A DNA stretch of 59,014 nucleotides. It comes from Rhodospirillales bacterium. Lineage in GTDB: Bacteria; Pseudomonadota; Alphaproteobacteria; Rhodospirillales; Shumkoniaceae. The notes beneath the pieces were generated by a model. That model was not told where the DNA came from. It made no database searches and was given only the letters and a program-made list of their open reading frames with translations. The DNA is taken from assembly GCA_018432935.1 (NCBI GenBank), contig JAHDSF010000019.1, forward strand, positions 1 to 59,014, in the 5' to 3' direction. Positions 36,510-44,612 of the stretch are shown here, in pieces (position 1 is the first letter of the stretch; each line of letters begins with the position of its first letter). The position numbers and the translations under genes are program-made.

Positions 36510-38173
36510 CCGGAGTTCGAGCCTTGGGCGGCAAAATCGAAGAAATTGTACCACTGAAAGGGGTCGCGCAGGCACTCGGCCTCGAGACGCCGCGCGTACC
36601 GGGTCGCGTGATCGAGAAGCGCGTTCTCCCTCGTTAGGCGCGGCAGGACCACGCGATCGCTGAAGAGTTCCAGCCTCGCCTTCCACCCGCGGCCTTCGCG
36701 ACGGCAGAAGAACAGGTATACGGGGCAATCCAACAGCGATGCGAGAAGCCAGGGTCCCTGGGAAAACGGCGTCGTGGTTCCGAGGAACGGAATCTGGCAG
36801 ACGCGGCCGCGCGAAAGAACCGGCACTCGATCGCCGGCGATTGCCACCCATTCGCCTTTGGCAATGCGCTCGCGCAGCGCGATCGCCGTCTCCGGTCCGA
36901 TCTCGGTGACCTGGACGATGTCGCCGGCGTCCCGGTCGCGGAAGCGCGCGACGAGCCGGTTGTAGTGCTCGGCATTCCGCGTGTGGGCCAGCACCGTCAG
37001 CCGTCGCCGCAAGTCCGGATCCATCAACGCCCTGGCAAGCTCGACGTTGCCGACGTGCGACACCACCAGAAGGGCGCCCCTGGGGTCGGCCGCAGCGCGA
37101 TCCAGCGTGTCCGGATCCTCGAGTGTCATCGCCGAGGGCGGGATGCTGCCGCTCCATGCGGCGAATGCATCCAGTGCGCGCACCGCGAAATCCATCGCAT
37201 GCCGGTAGCCGTCCCACCAACGCACTCGCCGGCCTTGGATCGAAAAGGCGCGTTCGAGAAAGCCGAACGAGGCGCGCCGCTGGCTGTGCCCCGTGAGGTG
37301 GAAGTAGAGGACGATCGGCGCCATCACGGCAACGCATCCGCTGCGGCCGAGCAGTCGGTAGGCTTGTGCGACGAAGCGCAGCCCCCACCATGCGCCGCGT
37401 TCCGCTATCTGCGCCCAATGGGTCGTCGCTCCAATGCGGGGCGGACGGTGCCGAAGAATTGACGGGAGCCGAAACAGAGCCGTGGTGACCAAGCGCGCGT
37501 GCATTCGGCTGATTCGAAGATTGTCGGCCAGGAGTCTGAAGTTGGACGGATTATCCGCCGGGTAGGTTACGCGAACCGGCAGCATGATCGGGGGCACGCC
37601 GCTCCAGAACAGGCGCACCATGATGTCGGTATCGAAGTCCATGCGTGTGCCCAGCCTTTCCGTCGCGAGCAGCCGTTCGACTTCGCGCAACGGGTAGACG
37701 CGGAACCCGCACATGCTGTCGGCGATCCGGAGCGAAAGCGTTTCCAGATACACCCAGACGTGCGTCACCCAGCGGCCGAGACGGCGGCCGAGGGGCGCCG
37801 AGGCATCGAAGATGGGGGCTCCGCTGACCAGCGCGTGGGGATGGGCGCGGGACAGCGCCAGCAAATCCGGCAGCGCATCGAGATCGTGCTGGCCGTCCGC
37901 GTCCACTTGGACGGCGTGGGTGAAGCCGCGCTCGATGGCGAACCGGAATCCGGCGGCGACCGCGGCACCCTTGCCCTGGTTGGTCGGGAACCGTATGACG
38001 CTGACGCCCCGCTCGGGGCCATCCAGTTTCCGGATCATCGAGGCGGCAGGCTCGTCGCTCCCGTCGTCGATGACGAAGACCGGCAGACCCAGCGCCTGCA
38101 AACGGGCTGTGATCTGCGGCAACGCACGCCAATGATTCCTGCTGGGGACGATGGCGCAGGCACGATGGCTCAT
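36506..38173 (-). CDS. apeJ: Glycosyltransferase family 2 / LpxL-type acyltransferase fusion (ApeJ-like)
   Basis: 555-aa two-domain protein. The N-terminal ~240 residues are a GT-A glycosyltransferase (VIDDGSDEPAAS, NQGKGAAVAAGF, DADGQHD). The C-terminal ~300 residues resemble Kdo/lipid A lauroyl acyltransferases, with the HxxxxE motif in SHVGNVELARAL and TTPFSQGPWLLA. The fusion is characteristic of aryl polyene clusters. It probably builds the sugar/acyl anchor that ties the polyene to a membrane lipid. It overlaps the dehydratase stop (ATGA). Confidence 0.9.
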   Translation of the reverse strand: MSHRACAIVPSRNHWRALPQITARLQALGLPVFVIDDGSDEPAASMIRKLDGPERGVSVIRFPTNQGKGAAVAAGFRFAIERGFTHAVQVDADGQHDLDALPDLLALSRAHPHALVSGAPIFDASAPLGRRLGRWVTHVWVYLETLSLRIADSMCGFRVYPLREVERLLATERLGTRMDFDTDIMVRLFWSGVPPIMLPVRVTYPADNPSNFRLLADNLRISRMHARLVTTALFRLPSILRHRPPRIGATTHWAQIAERGAWWGLRFVAQAYRLLGRSGCVAVMAPIVLYFHLTGHSQRRASFGFLERAFSIQGRRVRWWDGYRHAMDFAVRALDAFAAWSGSIPPSAMTLEDPDTLDRAAADPRGALLVVSHVGNVELARALMDPDLRRRLTVLAHTRNAEHYNRLVARFRDRDAGDIVQVTEIGPETAIALRERIAKGEWVAIAGDRVPVLSRGRVCQIPFLGTTTPFSQGPWLLASLLDCPVYLFFCRREGRGWKARLELFSDRVVLPRLTRENALLDHATRYARRLEAECLRDPFQWYNFFDFAAQGSNSG

Positions 38174-38523
38174 TGCGGCACCGTGATCCGTCCGCGCGAG
38201 CAGGCTTTCCCGTCGCGGCGGTACTCGAAATCGAGCCGGCCCTTGTCACGCTGGTGGCGGAGATCGAGAACGAGACGGTCTCCCGGCACGATCGTCGCCA
38301 TGAACTTGACCTGGAAGACCCGCGCGGCGGGGATGTCCACTCCAAGGCACTCCCGTGCGAACGCCAAAGCCCAGTCGATCTGGACTACCCCCGGAAGGAT
38401 GGGGAGATCGGCGAAATGACCGCGGAACCAGAACAGATCGGGAGGTATCAGGAGGTCCAACCGGGCCTCGTCCGCGGCCACGCGACAATCGCAGACAAGC
38501 GGCCGCCGGGGCGCTTCAGTCAT
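38170..38523 (-). CDS. apeI: Hotdog-fold dehydratase (ApeI-like)
   Basis: 117 aa. FabA/FabZ-like motif DLFWFRGHFADLPILPGVVQ with the conserved His and central Pro-rich turn. It is expected to pair with the ApeP-like protein as a heteromeric dehydratase, giving the conjugated chain. ATG 38523 lies 8 bp inside the ligase gene; a longer in-frame start would overlap that gene much further and is unlikely. Confidence 0.87.
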   Translation of the reverse strand: MTEAPRRPLVCDCRVAADEARLDLLIPPDLFWFRGHFADLPILPGVVQIDWALAFARECLGVDIPAARVFQVKFMATIVPGDRLVLDLRHQRDKGRLDFEYRRDGKACSRGRITVPQ

Positions 38524-39874
38524 GGCACGTGCCGTCGAAGAGGGCCACGAGGTCGGCGGTGCAAGTCTTTCCCATGCTTCCGGTCGGCAATGTGGAGACG
38601 AAGCGCCAGCGCTTAGGCAGACCCGCGGCTTCCTGTCCATGAGCCAGCTCGCGCCGCAGCAGCCGTCCCAGCCGGAACGCCCCCAGTTCGGCGAGCCTCG
38701 CTCTTCCCGCCTCGGACAATACGACTGCGGCGGCGAGCGTGGTCCGCTCGCCCGGCAGCACGAGGGCGACCGCCTGGGCGACCCACGGCAGGGCCGCCAG
38801 CGATTGCTCCACCTCCGGCAATCCGACTCGCTTGCCCTCGATCTTGACCACCCGGTCCGCGCGACCGAGGAGCGAAAAGCCGTCCGGCGAAAGCTCAACG
38901 CGATCGTCGGTCGTCACCCAAACCGCCTCATCCACGTGGTGCGCGCGCACCTGGAGCCGCCCCTCTTCGGATGTTCTCGCCTCGACCCCGGGCAGCGGCT
39001 GCCACAGGGCGGCCGAGCCGTCCTGGCACCGGGTGGCGAGAGCGCCGGTCTCGGTGCTGCCGTAGATCTCGGTCGGCAGGACACCGAACACCCGGGCGCA
39101 TTCCCGTGCCGCGGGCTGTGGCAACGGCGCCCCTGCCGAGAAGACCATGCGCGGGCGCCGCTCGGGCGCAAGCGGCTCGATCCCGTCGAGGCGGGTGAGG
39201 TGCGCCGGGCTCGACACGATGATGCCCCCGGCCGGCAACGCCGGGACCAGCCCTTCCCAGTACTCCTCCATGGCGGCGGCGAAGGGGCGGCCCGTCAGCA
39301 AGGGCCACACGACCTTAAAGGCGAGACCATAAATGTGCTGGTGCGGAACCGTCGCGACGGCGGCTGCTCCGGTGCCTCGGCATTCCCAGCGCGCTTCGAG
39401 GGCGGCCGCTTCCCGGTGCAGTTGGCCAACCGACTTCGCGATGCGCTTCGGAGCGCCGGTGGAACCGGAGGTGAAGAACTCGATGGCCATCGCGTTCGGA
39501 TCGCACGCAATCGGCGGAGGAGGGGGGGCGCCCCGCGGGATGCGGATCCGGCGCTCGGCCGGACCTGGTTCGTCCGCAACGACATGGTCGAAGACGTGCG
39601 CCAGTTGGGCCAAGGTGCCGGGACGCGCGTTCGGAAGGATGATGGCCGCGGCCCCGGCGACGCCGAGCCCGAGCACGGCCACGAGGAACGAATACGTATC
39701 GTCCGTGACGACCGCGCCGCGGCGGCACCCCGCAGAGGTGACACGGCGCGCCATTTCCCCGACGTCGGCGCGAAGATCGCTGCGGCGCAGCACCTCGCCC
39801 GTGCTTGTCCAGCTGACGGCATCGTTCTCGGCGATGCTGCCCGAAAGGATGGCGTCGAGGCTCAGGACGCTCAT
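38516..39874 (-). CDS. apeH: AMP-dependent acyl-CoA/ACP ligase (ApeH-like)
   Basis: 452 aa. Adenylate-forming motifs are FFTSGSTGAPKRIAKS (P-loop), YGSTETG, and a late VKIEGKRVGLPEVE followed by GSMGKT with the catalytic Lys. In aryl polyene synthesis this enzyme activates the aryl starter (4-hydroxybenzoate type) and loads it onto an ACP. ATG 39874 overlaps the membrane-protein stop (ATGA). The starter specificity here is inferred from the cluster. Confidence 0.88.
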   Translation of the reverse strand: MSVLSLDAILSGSIAENDAVSWTSTGEVLRRSDLRADVGEMARRVTSAGCRRGAVVTDDTYSFLVAVLGLGVAGAAAIILPNARPGTLAQLAHVFDHVVADEPGPAERRIRIPRGAPPPPPIACDPNAMAIEFFTSGSTGAPKRIAKSVGQLHREAAALEARWECRGTGAAAVATVPHQHIYGLAFKVVWPLLTGRPFAAAMEEYWEGLVPALPAGGIIVSSPAHLTRLDGIEPLAPERRPRMVFSAGAPLPQPAARECARVFGVLPTEIYGSTETGALATRCQDGSAALWQPLPGVEARTSEEGRLQVRAHHVDEAVWVTTDDRVELSPDGFSLLGRADRVVKIEGKRVGLPEVEQSLAALPWVAQAVALVLPGERTTLAAAVVLSEAGRARLAELGAFRLGRLLRRELAHGQEAAGLPKRWRFVSTLPTGSMGKTCTADLVALFDGTCHD

Positions 39875-40458
39875 CCCGCCCATCCTTTCGTCCGACGCCG
39901 GACCCAACGCCTGATCACCAGCTCGATTCCCAACATTGCCCCGATCAGCAGGTAGGACAAGAAGCCGTTGTACAGAGTCCAGACGGCGACGTCGCCTGCG
40001 AGCGCGGTCCACCATGATGTCGCCGCGTTGGCGAGCAGGAACACGAACCAGACGGCGGTGAGACGCCGCATGTAGCGGCGAGCCGGTTCCGTCGGGATCG
40101 CGCCGGTGATCGCGGCAAATCGCTCGATAAGCGTGGGCGGCGAAACGAGCGACCACCCGAACAACGCCGCGAAGGCCAGGCTCATCAGGATCGGATAGGC
40201 CTTTGCCGCCGCCATGCCGTCGTAGAACAAAAGCGCCAGCAAACCGGCGCCGACGGCAAGGAAGGGGGCGGAAAAGATGCCGCCCCCGGGATCGCCCTTC
40301 GACCACGCCAGCCGGAGGCCCAGCGCCGCCAGGGCCAGAACGACGAAGACGACCGGAGAGACGACGTCGATCGCACCAAGAACGATGAAGGGATACGCGA
40401 CGCCGAAAGCCGCCAGCAGGATGCTCGAGGCCCGGCGCCTACGCGTTGAGCAGTGCAT
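39871..40458 (-). CDS. apeG: Integral membrane protein (ApeG-like)
   Basis: 195 aa with about five to six hydrophobic segments, including ILLAAFGVAYPFIVLGAIDV, FLAVGAGLLALLFYDG and LSYLLIGAMLGIELVI. It resembles the COG4648-type membrane protein always present in aryl polyene clusters; its role is unknown, perhaps in lipid anchoring or export. The start at ATG 40458 overlaps the ACP gene by 20 bp; an earlier start is possible. Confidence 0.82.
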   Translation of the reverse strand: MHCSTRRRRASSILLAAFGVAYPFIVLGAIDVVSPVVFVVLALAALGLRLAWSKGDPGGGIFSAPFLAVGAGLLALLFYDGMAAAKAYPILMSLAFAALFGWSLVSPPTLIERFAAITGAIPTEPARRYMRRLTAVWFVFLLANAATSWWTALAGDVAVWTLYNGFLSYLLIGAMLGIELVIRRWVRRRTKGWAG

Positions 40459-40684
40459 GGACACGGTCGACCACATCCCCGACCGTCCTCACGGACTTGA
40501 ACTCGTCGGGCTTGAGCTTTCGGCCCGTCAGTTCCTGGAGCCGCACCATCAGGTCGACGGCGTCGATGCTGTCGAGATCGAGGTCCTCGACCAAGCGGGC
40601 ATTCAGGGAAATCCTTTCCGTCGGGACTTCGAATACGGACTCCAGGAAACCTCGAAGTTTGAGAAAGATCTCTTCCTGACTCAT
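40439..40684 (-). CDS. apeF: Acyl carrier protein (ApeF-like)
   Basis: 81 aa acidic helical protein with the phosphopantetheine site DLDLDSIDAVDL; the Ser in LDSID is the attachment residue. It overlaps the preceding ACP gene by ATGA. Two ACPs in tandem are normal in aryl polyene clusters, one usually loaded with the starter and one with the extender. It should be activated by the 4'-phosphopantetheinyl transferase encoded at 43482-44210. Confidence 0.92.
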   Translation of the reverse strand: MSQEEIFLKLRGFLESVFEVPTERISLNARLVEDLDLDSIDAVDLMVRLQELTGRKLKPDEFKSVRTVGDVVDRVHALLNA

Positions 40685-40950
40685 CGGAGGCCTCCGCGGT
40701 GGCCGCGCACGAATTCGGCGAGGGTGTGGATGGTGGAGAAGCTTCTTTTCACGTCATCCGACACCGAATCAATCCGGATCCCGTACGCTTTGCGGATGGC
40801 TATGCCGATCTCCAGAGCGTCGATGGAGTCGAGCCCAAGTCCAGAATTGCCAAAGAGAGGCTCTTCACTTTGGATGTCCTCTGGAACGATATCCTCTAGC
40901 TTGAGTGTCTCGACGATCAGCTTTTTAAGCTCGGCTTCAAGAGTGCTCAT
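40681..40950 (-). CDS. apeE: Acyl carrier protein (ApeE-like)
   Basis: 89 aa from ATG 40950 (MSTLEAELKKLI); another ATG two codons earlier is possible. The phosphopantetheine site is GLGLDSIDALEI. It is preceded by the acyltransferase gene with a 14-bp overlap and followed by the second ACP gene (ATGA). It carries acyl intermediates of the polyene. Confidence 0.92.
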   Translation of the reverse strand: MSTLEAELKKLIVETLKLEDIVPEDIQSEEPLFGNSGLGLDSIDALEIGIAIRKAYGIRIDSVSDDVKRSFSTIHTLAEFVRGHRGGLR

Positions 40951-41713
40951 ATGCATACATTTCCGAATAATACTGGCGTACGAACGACGTCAGTCTTCGT
41001 ACGGATTGAGACCGGAAGGGATATCCCAGGAACGGAGAAATGTCCAGATGCTCACCGACCGTGACACGATAGATCGGCCGCCGTTCGGGGACCTTGTACC
41101 AGGGATGGCCTTTCGGCAGGAACAAGGGTTCGCAAGTAATGGTGACGAGTTGGAGGTCTGCACCAGCAGCGACGGCAATGTTGGCGAAGCCGCGCTTTAT
41201 TTCCATCGCCCGGCCGGGCACGCTCCGCGTCCCTTCCGGGAAGATGATGAGATTGTCGCCGTTGCGCAGCGCCTCGGCGCAACGCCTGACGAGCGCCTCG
41301 GGATCGAGGTCATTTCGGATATAGCCGGCGCCGACGACGACCGGACGAAGGAACGGGTTTGCCCAGATCTGATGCTTCACGACGCATTGCACGCGCGGCA
41401 GCAGCGACATCAGGATGACGACGTCGAGCAGCGACGGGTGATTGGCCACGATCATGCGGCCAGTTGCATCGGCGATGCAGCCGGCCCCGGAGACGCGCAA
41501 CTCGATGATGCCGAGGACGCGGAGTGCCCCGAGAAACAGGCGGAAACTCCAATGGATCAGGAACTGAATGCGGCGCTGGCAGGCGAGCTTGTCGCGCGAC
41601 AGCCAGATGATCGGCTGAAACAGAAGGATCGCCATCGCGAGACCACCCAGGCCGAAGGCGACGAAGCCTGCCCCCGTGCCGAAAGCCCGCCATAGGTTCT
41701 CCAGCCTACGCAC
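40937..41713 (-). CDS. apeD: 1-acyl-glycerol-3-phosphate-type acyltransferase (ApeD-like)
   Basis: 258 aa from GTG 41713, overlapping the chain-length-factor stop by 8 bp. PlsC motifs are intact: VANHPSLLDVV (HxxxxD), an IRND-like block, IIFPEGTRSVPG (EGTR) and ITCEPLFLPKG. A membrane-associated N-terminal helix is present (GAGFVAFGLGGLAMAILLFQ). It probably acylates a lipid acceptor for the polyene. Confidence 0.88.
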   Translation of the reverse strand: MRRLENLWRAFGTGAGFVAFGLGGLAMAILLFQPIIWLSRDKLACQRRIQFLIHWSFRLFLGALRVLGIIELRVSGAGCIADATGRMIVANHPSLLDVVILMSLLPRVQCVVKHQIWANPFLRPVVVGAGYIRNDLDPEALVRRCAEALRNGDNLIIFPEGTRSVPGRAMEIKRGFANIAVAAGADLQLVTITCEPLFLPKGHPWYKVPERRPIYRVTVGEHLDISPFLGYPFRSQSVRRLTSFVRQYYSEMYAYEHS

Positions 41714-42377
41714 GTCGCCACACCCAGGTGAACCGCTCGCCTTTGGCCGAGCCTTCCCGTTCGTTGGAGCGGAGGAAAGCCGCAAATTCGGCTGACAACG
41801 CGGACACGGAGGCGCCGGGTGCCGGCGGGATCGCCTCGATCTCGATATCGTCCTGTCCTTGCGCCGCCCCGAGAAGCATGGCCACGACCGAGGCGGGGAC
41901 GCTCTGAGGCTCGAGCTCCGAATAGATCTCGGGCAGGGGCTCGTCGTAATGAACGACCAGAACCGGCTCGTCAGGATTCTCCGCCAGGCACATCGATGCC
42001 TCGATCAATCCGTAGCCGAACGTGTCGTCGCCCGCCGCCAGGGCCGTGTGCCCCTTGCGGCTGCCGGTGGCTATGGAAAGCAATCCGGCCAGGGCGTGGT
42101 GGACGGAAAGGCTGAAATCGGCAGGCGACACCGATCCCAGTTCCGCGAGCGAACGGAGCATGGAGGCCGTCCGGGAATACTCGCCGTGGCGCGATGAGAA
42201 GATGAAGCGGGTATCCGCTCCCGGTTGCAGCGCCAGTGCTGCGGCAAGGGTGCGGCGTCCGAGCGGCGTGACGCGACGGCGAAGCGGGGCCGGCAACTTC
42301 GCTTCATCGGGGTGCTTCTCGGCAACGTCGCTTGCGCACCATCCCTTCAGGCCGATCCTAAACGCGGGTATGCCCAC
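41706..42377 (-). CDS. apeC: Beta-ketoacyl synthase-like chain length factor (ApeC-like)
   Basis: 223 aa from GTG 42377. It resembles the short ketoacyl-synthase N-terminal-like proteins of aryl polyene clusters (RRRVTPLGRRTLAAALAL, FSLSVHHALAGLLSIATG). There is no nucleophilic Cys in the KS position (FIFSSRHGEYSRT lies in the corresponding region), so it acts as a non-catalytic partner of the ApeO-type KS and sets chain length. It is the first gene of the tightly overlapped core operon; a 100-bp gap precedes it. Confidence 0.85.
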   Translation of the reverse strand: MGIPAFRIGLKGWCASDVAEKHPDEAKLPAPLRRRVTPLGRRTLAAALALQPGADTRFIFSSRHGEYSRTASMLRSLAELGSVSPADFSLSVHHALAGLLSIATGSRKGHTALAAGDDTFGYGLIEASMCLAENPDEPVLVVHYDEPLPEIYSELEPQSVPASVVAMLLGAAQGQDDIEIEAIPPAPGASVSALSAEFAAFLRSNEREGSAKGERFTWVWRRA

Positions 42378-42477
42378 GGCGTCTGCTCTTTCCTCTCACG
42401 ACGTGTCCCCCGCTCGGGCTCACCTCTGAACCAGGACGGTTAAGATGTCGTTTAAGCGCAGCATCGGGTTCTTGCCG

Positions 42478-43002
42478 TCATTTCGCCGCCTGGATGCACT
42501 CAGCGGCGGAGATGCTCTCCAGCGATGCAAGGGCCTCGGCCCTGGCCGTCAGATCGAGAAGGAACGGCCCGCCTCTTTCGGCCAGAGCCTCCGCGATCCA
42601 AACCCCGGGATGACCGCCGAGGAGGCCTGCCAGTCGCTTCTCGGCGTTCGGCGACATCCTGACGAAGTACGTCCTCCCCTCGTCGGCCCGAAACGCCAGG
42701 CGTGACGTGCCCGGCCAATCCCAGAGGGAGGTGGAGACAGTGACGCTGCCGGGCTCGATGTCGCGGAAGAAGGCCTCGCCATTCGGCAAATCGCAGGCGG
42801 GCACGCCGTTGAGGTCGATCTCGGGCGACCGCTGGAAATGGTCCAGGGTGGATGGCCGATAGACGACGATGCGCGCCCGGGCGTTGGCAGGTGCTTCCGA
42901 CCAGGACATCACCGCGCCTTGCCGCGTTCCCTCCCGCACACCTGAGCAGCCGGAGAGCGTCAACACAACGGCCAACACCAAGATCACGGTATGGCGAGAC
43001 AT
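42478..43002 (-). CDS. Predicted lipoprotein (DUF2846-like)
   Basis: 174 aa from ATG 43002, chosen because GAGG lies 6 bp upstream; an ATG four codons earlier is possible. Lipoprotein signal MSRHTVILVLAVVLTLSGC. The mature part resembles DUF2846-type proteins (ARIVVYRPSTLDHF, then PSPEI-like PEIDLNGVPACDLPNGEAFF and DIEPGSVTVS). It precedes the polyene operon on the same strand, 100 bp before the chain-length factor. An envelope role linked to the polyene is inference. Confidence 0.72.
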   Translation of the reverse strand: MSRHTVILVLAVVLTLSGCSGVREGTRQGAVMSWSEAPANARARIVVYRPSTLDHFQRSPEIDLNGVPACDLPNGEAFFRDIEPGSVTVSTSLWDWPGTSRLAFRADEGRTYFVRMSPNAEKRLAGLLGGHPGVWIAEALAERGGPFLLDLTARAEALASLESISAAECIQAAK

Positions 43003-43043
43003 TGCAGTCCTCATCCGCGCCGCGAGGCATGCGCGAGCAATGC

Positions 43044-43442
43044 CTAGAAGCTCTTTCTTCGCCCCGCCTGAACGAGGCGCAGTTGGATGTCCTGGTCCAG
43101 ATTGTTGACCCAACGGCCATAGTTGTGATGGATGTTGCCCTGAGCGTCGAGAAGGTTGCGGCTCGTGTTGTAGACGATGCTGTACGAGGCTTGTGTGAAC
43201 TTCACGTCCACGACGGCTTCGAATGCCTGCTTGCCGTACGATGCCGTGAGGTGCCCGGGTGCCTTCTTGTCGACCAGCCAACCCCTGGCGACTGCCGCTT
43301 CCACGATCTCGCCTTCGATCTCCTGGAGCGACAGTTTCTGCGCCGCAACCGGGACGGGATGGTTGTTGACGTCGTGGATGGGCCGGGTTGCGCAGGCGCC
43401 GAGAACAAGCATCATTGCGATGATGAAGTACTTGTGCATCAT
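43044..43442 (-). CDS. Predicted small lipoprotein
   Basis: 132 aa from ATG 43442. Signal MMHKYFIIAMMLVLGAC with lipobox LGAC-A. The mature part (LSLQEIEGEIVEAAVARGWL, then VKFTQASYSIVYNTSRNLL) reads as a small alpha/beta domain with a predicted helix packed on strands. I do not recognise a characterised family, but similar small lipoproteins occur near type II polyketide pigment clusters. It is transcribed toward the polyene operon and divergently from the phosphopantetheinyl transferase. Confidence 0.72.
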   Translation of the reverse strand: MMHKYFIIAMMLVLGACATRPIHDVNNHPVPVAAQKLSLQEIEGEIVEAAVARGWLVDKKAPGHLTASYGKQAFEAVVDVKFTQASYSIVYNTSRNLLDAQGNIHHNYGRWVNNLDQDIQLRLVQAGRRKSF

Positions 43443-43481
43443 GAATGTCCGATGTTTCCGCCTTTCGTGATGGTATAGCGT

Positions 43482-44210
43482 TTGCAACCTGCTTACAACC
43501 TGTCAGCGGACATTCCGGGAGCGACGCAAGCCAGCCGGTCGACGGTCTGGCGGATGCACTTGGAAGCTGATTCAGTTCTGATCGGCCTGGCGGCATTGGG
43601 CACCGTCGGCGCGGATGAGTTGCTGCGGTGCGCAAACCCTGCCGACAGGTCCTACAGCGACCAGCATTCACGTCCGCTGCGCCGGCGCCAGAGCCTTCTC
43701 GGACGCGCTCTCCTCCGCAGCATTGCGGCTGCCGAATTGGGAGGCGAAGAATCCGACGTGGCAATTCGTTGCGACCAGCGCGGCAAACCCTGGGTGTCCG
43801 ACGGCTCGGGACGCATTCTGCCGGCCAGCGTGAGCCACAGCCGCGATTGCGTGGCTTGCGCGGTTTCGCCGGCGGGTCTCCTCGGGATCGATGTCGAGTA
43901 TTGCGACCCGCGACGCGACATTCGCGGAATGGGTTCGTTCATCGCCGGAGCGCAGGGTGATGACCTGGATCTTCCCGGCTTCTACAGGCTATGGACCATG
44001 CATGAGGCGCACGGCAAGGCGACGGGTCGCGGCCTCCGCTTTCCGGCGCCGTCGTCGCTGCTCCGTGCGGCAACATCCACGGAGCGTGCGCTCGCGATCA
44101 CATTGGAAGGCGTCGTCTGCCGCTTCCGTAGCGTCGAGCTGAAGGGGTATGCGCTGGCCGTCTGCCTGGCCGAACCCGGCTCCGACCCAAGGAGCCCTGA
44201 AACCGGCTAA
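43482..44210 (+). CDS. 4'-phosphopantetheinyl transferase (Sfp type)
   Basis: 242 aa from TTG 43482, or about 218 aa from ATG 43554, which may be the real start. Sfp-type motifs are SVSHSRDCVACAVSP, LGIDVEYCDPRRD (Mg-binding Asp) and FYRLWTMHEAHGKATG, the last being a variant of the usual WxxKEA with His-Glu. It transfers the CoA phosphopantetheine arm to the Ser of the cluster's two ACPs. It lies next to, and divergent from, the polyene operon. Confidence 0.85.
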   Translation: MQPAYNLSADIPGATQASRSTVWRMHLEADSVLIGLAALGTVGADELLRCANPADRSYSDQHSRPLRRRQSLLGRALLRSIAAAELGGEESDVAIRCDQRGKPWVSDGSGRILPASVSHSRDCVACAVSPAGLLGIDVEYCDPRRDIRGMGSFIAGAQGDDLDLPGFYRLWTMHEAHGKATGRGLRFPAPSSLLRAATSTERALAITLEGVVCRFRSVELKGYALAVCLAEPGSDPRSPETG

Positions 44211-44221
44211 GGCTCCCTTGG
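44187..44221 (+). terminator. Possible terminator after the phosphopantetheinyl transferase
   Basis: CCAAGGAGCC at 44187-44196 can pair with GGCTCCCTTGG at 44211-44221, with one bulged base. The stem overlaps the last codons, and no clear T run follows, so this is weak. Confidence 0.3.
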
Positions 44222-44612
44222 CCGCTCGACGGCGCTATCGTCTTGACCGGGCCACGCCTGGAGTGGTGCCGAGGACACCGATCCCCCCGAACTGTCTTCT
44301 GCTGCCAGAGCCCTTGCGGCCTTTCAGATCGGCTCGGAAGCGCCGAGTGGTGCCAATAGCAGTCATTCGGGTGCAAGCTGGCGAGGGCGATGTCCGCCTC
44401 TCACAGAAGCCATTCCATGAATGGGTTGCGCCCCCTGAAGATCCAGGCGCATGCGGTCAGACTTCAGCTGTGGACGAGTTGGGCTCGTCGTTTGCCAATC
44501 GGCAATCGGTGCGCCGATCATGAGGCGGAGAAACGAAATCCGCTGAGCGCGTCCCGCTCCCCAATCGCCAGGGTGTCAGGAGCAGGCTCTGCCCTCGTGA
44601 GCTGGCACACCG
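44222..44612. other. Gene-free stretch between the polyene cluster and the amidase unit
   Basis: No frame here shows a recognisable protein or a ribosome-binding site. It separates two transcription units and marks the boundary of the polyene cluster. Confidence 0.5.
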
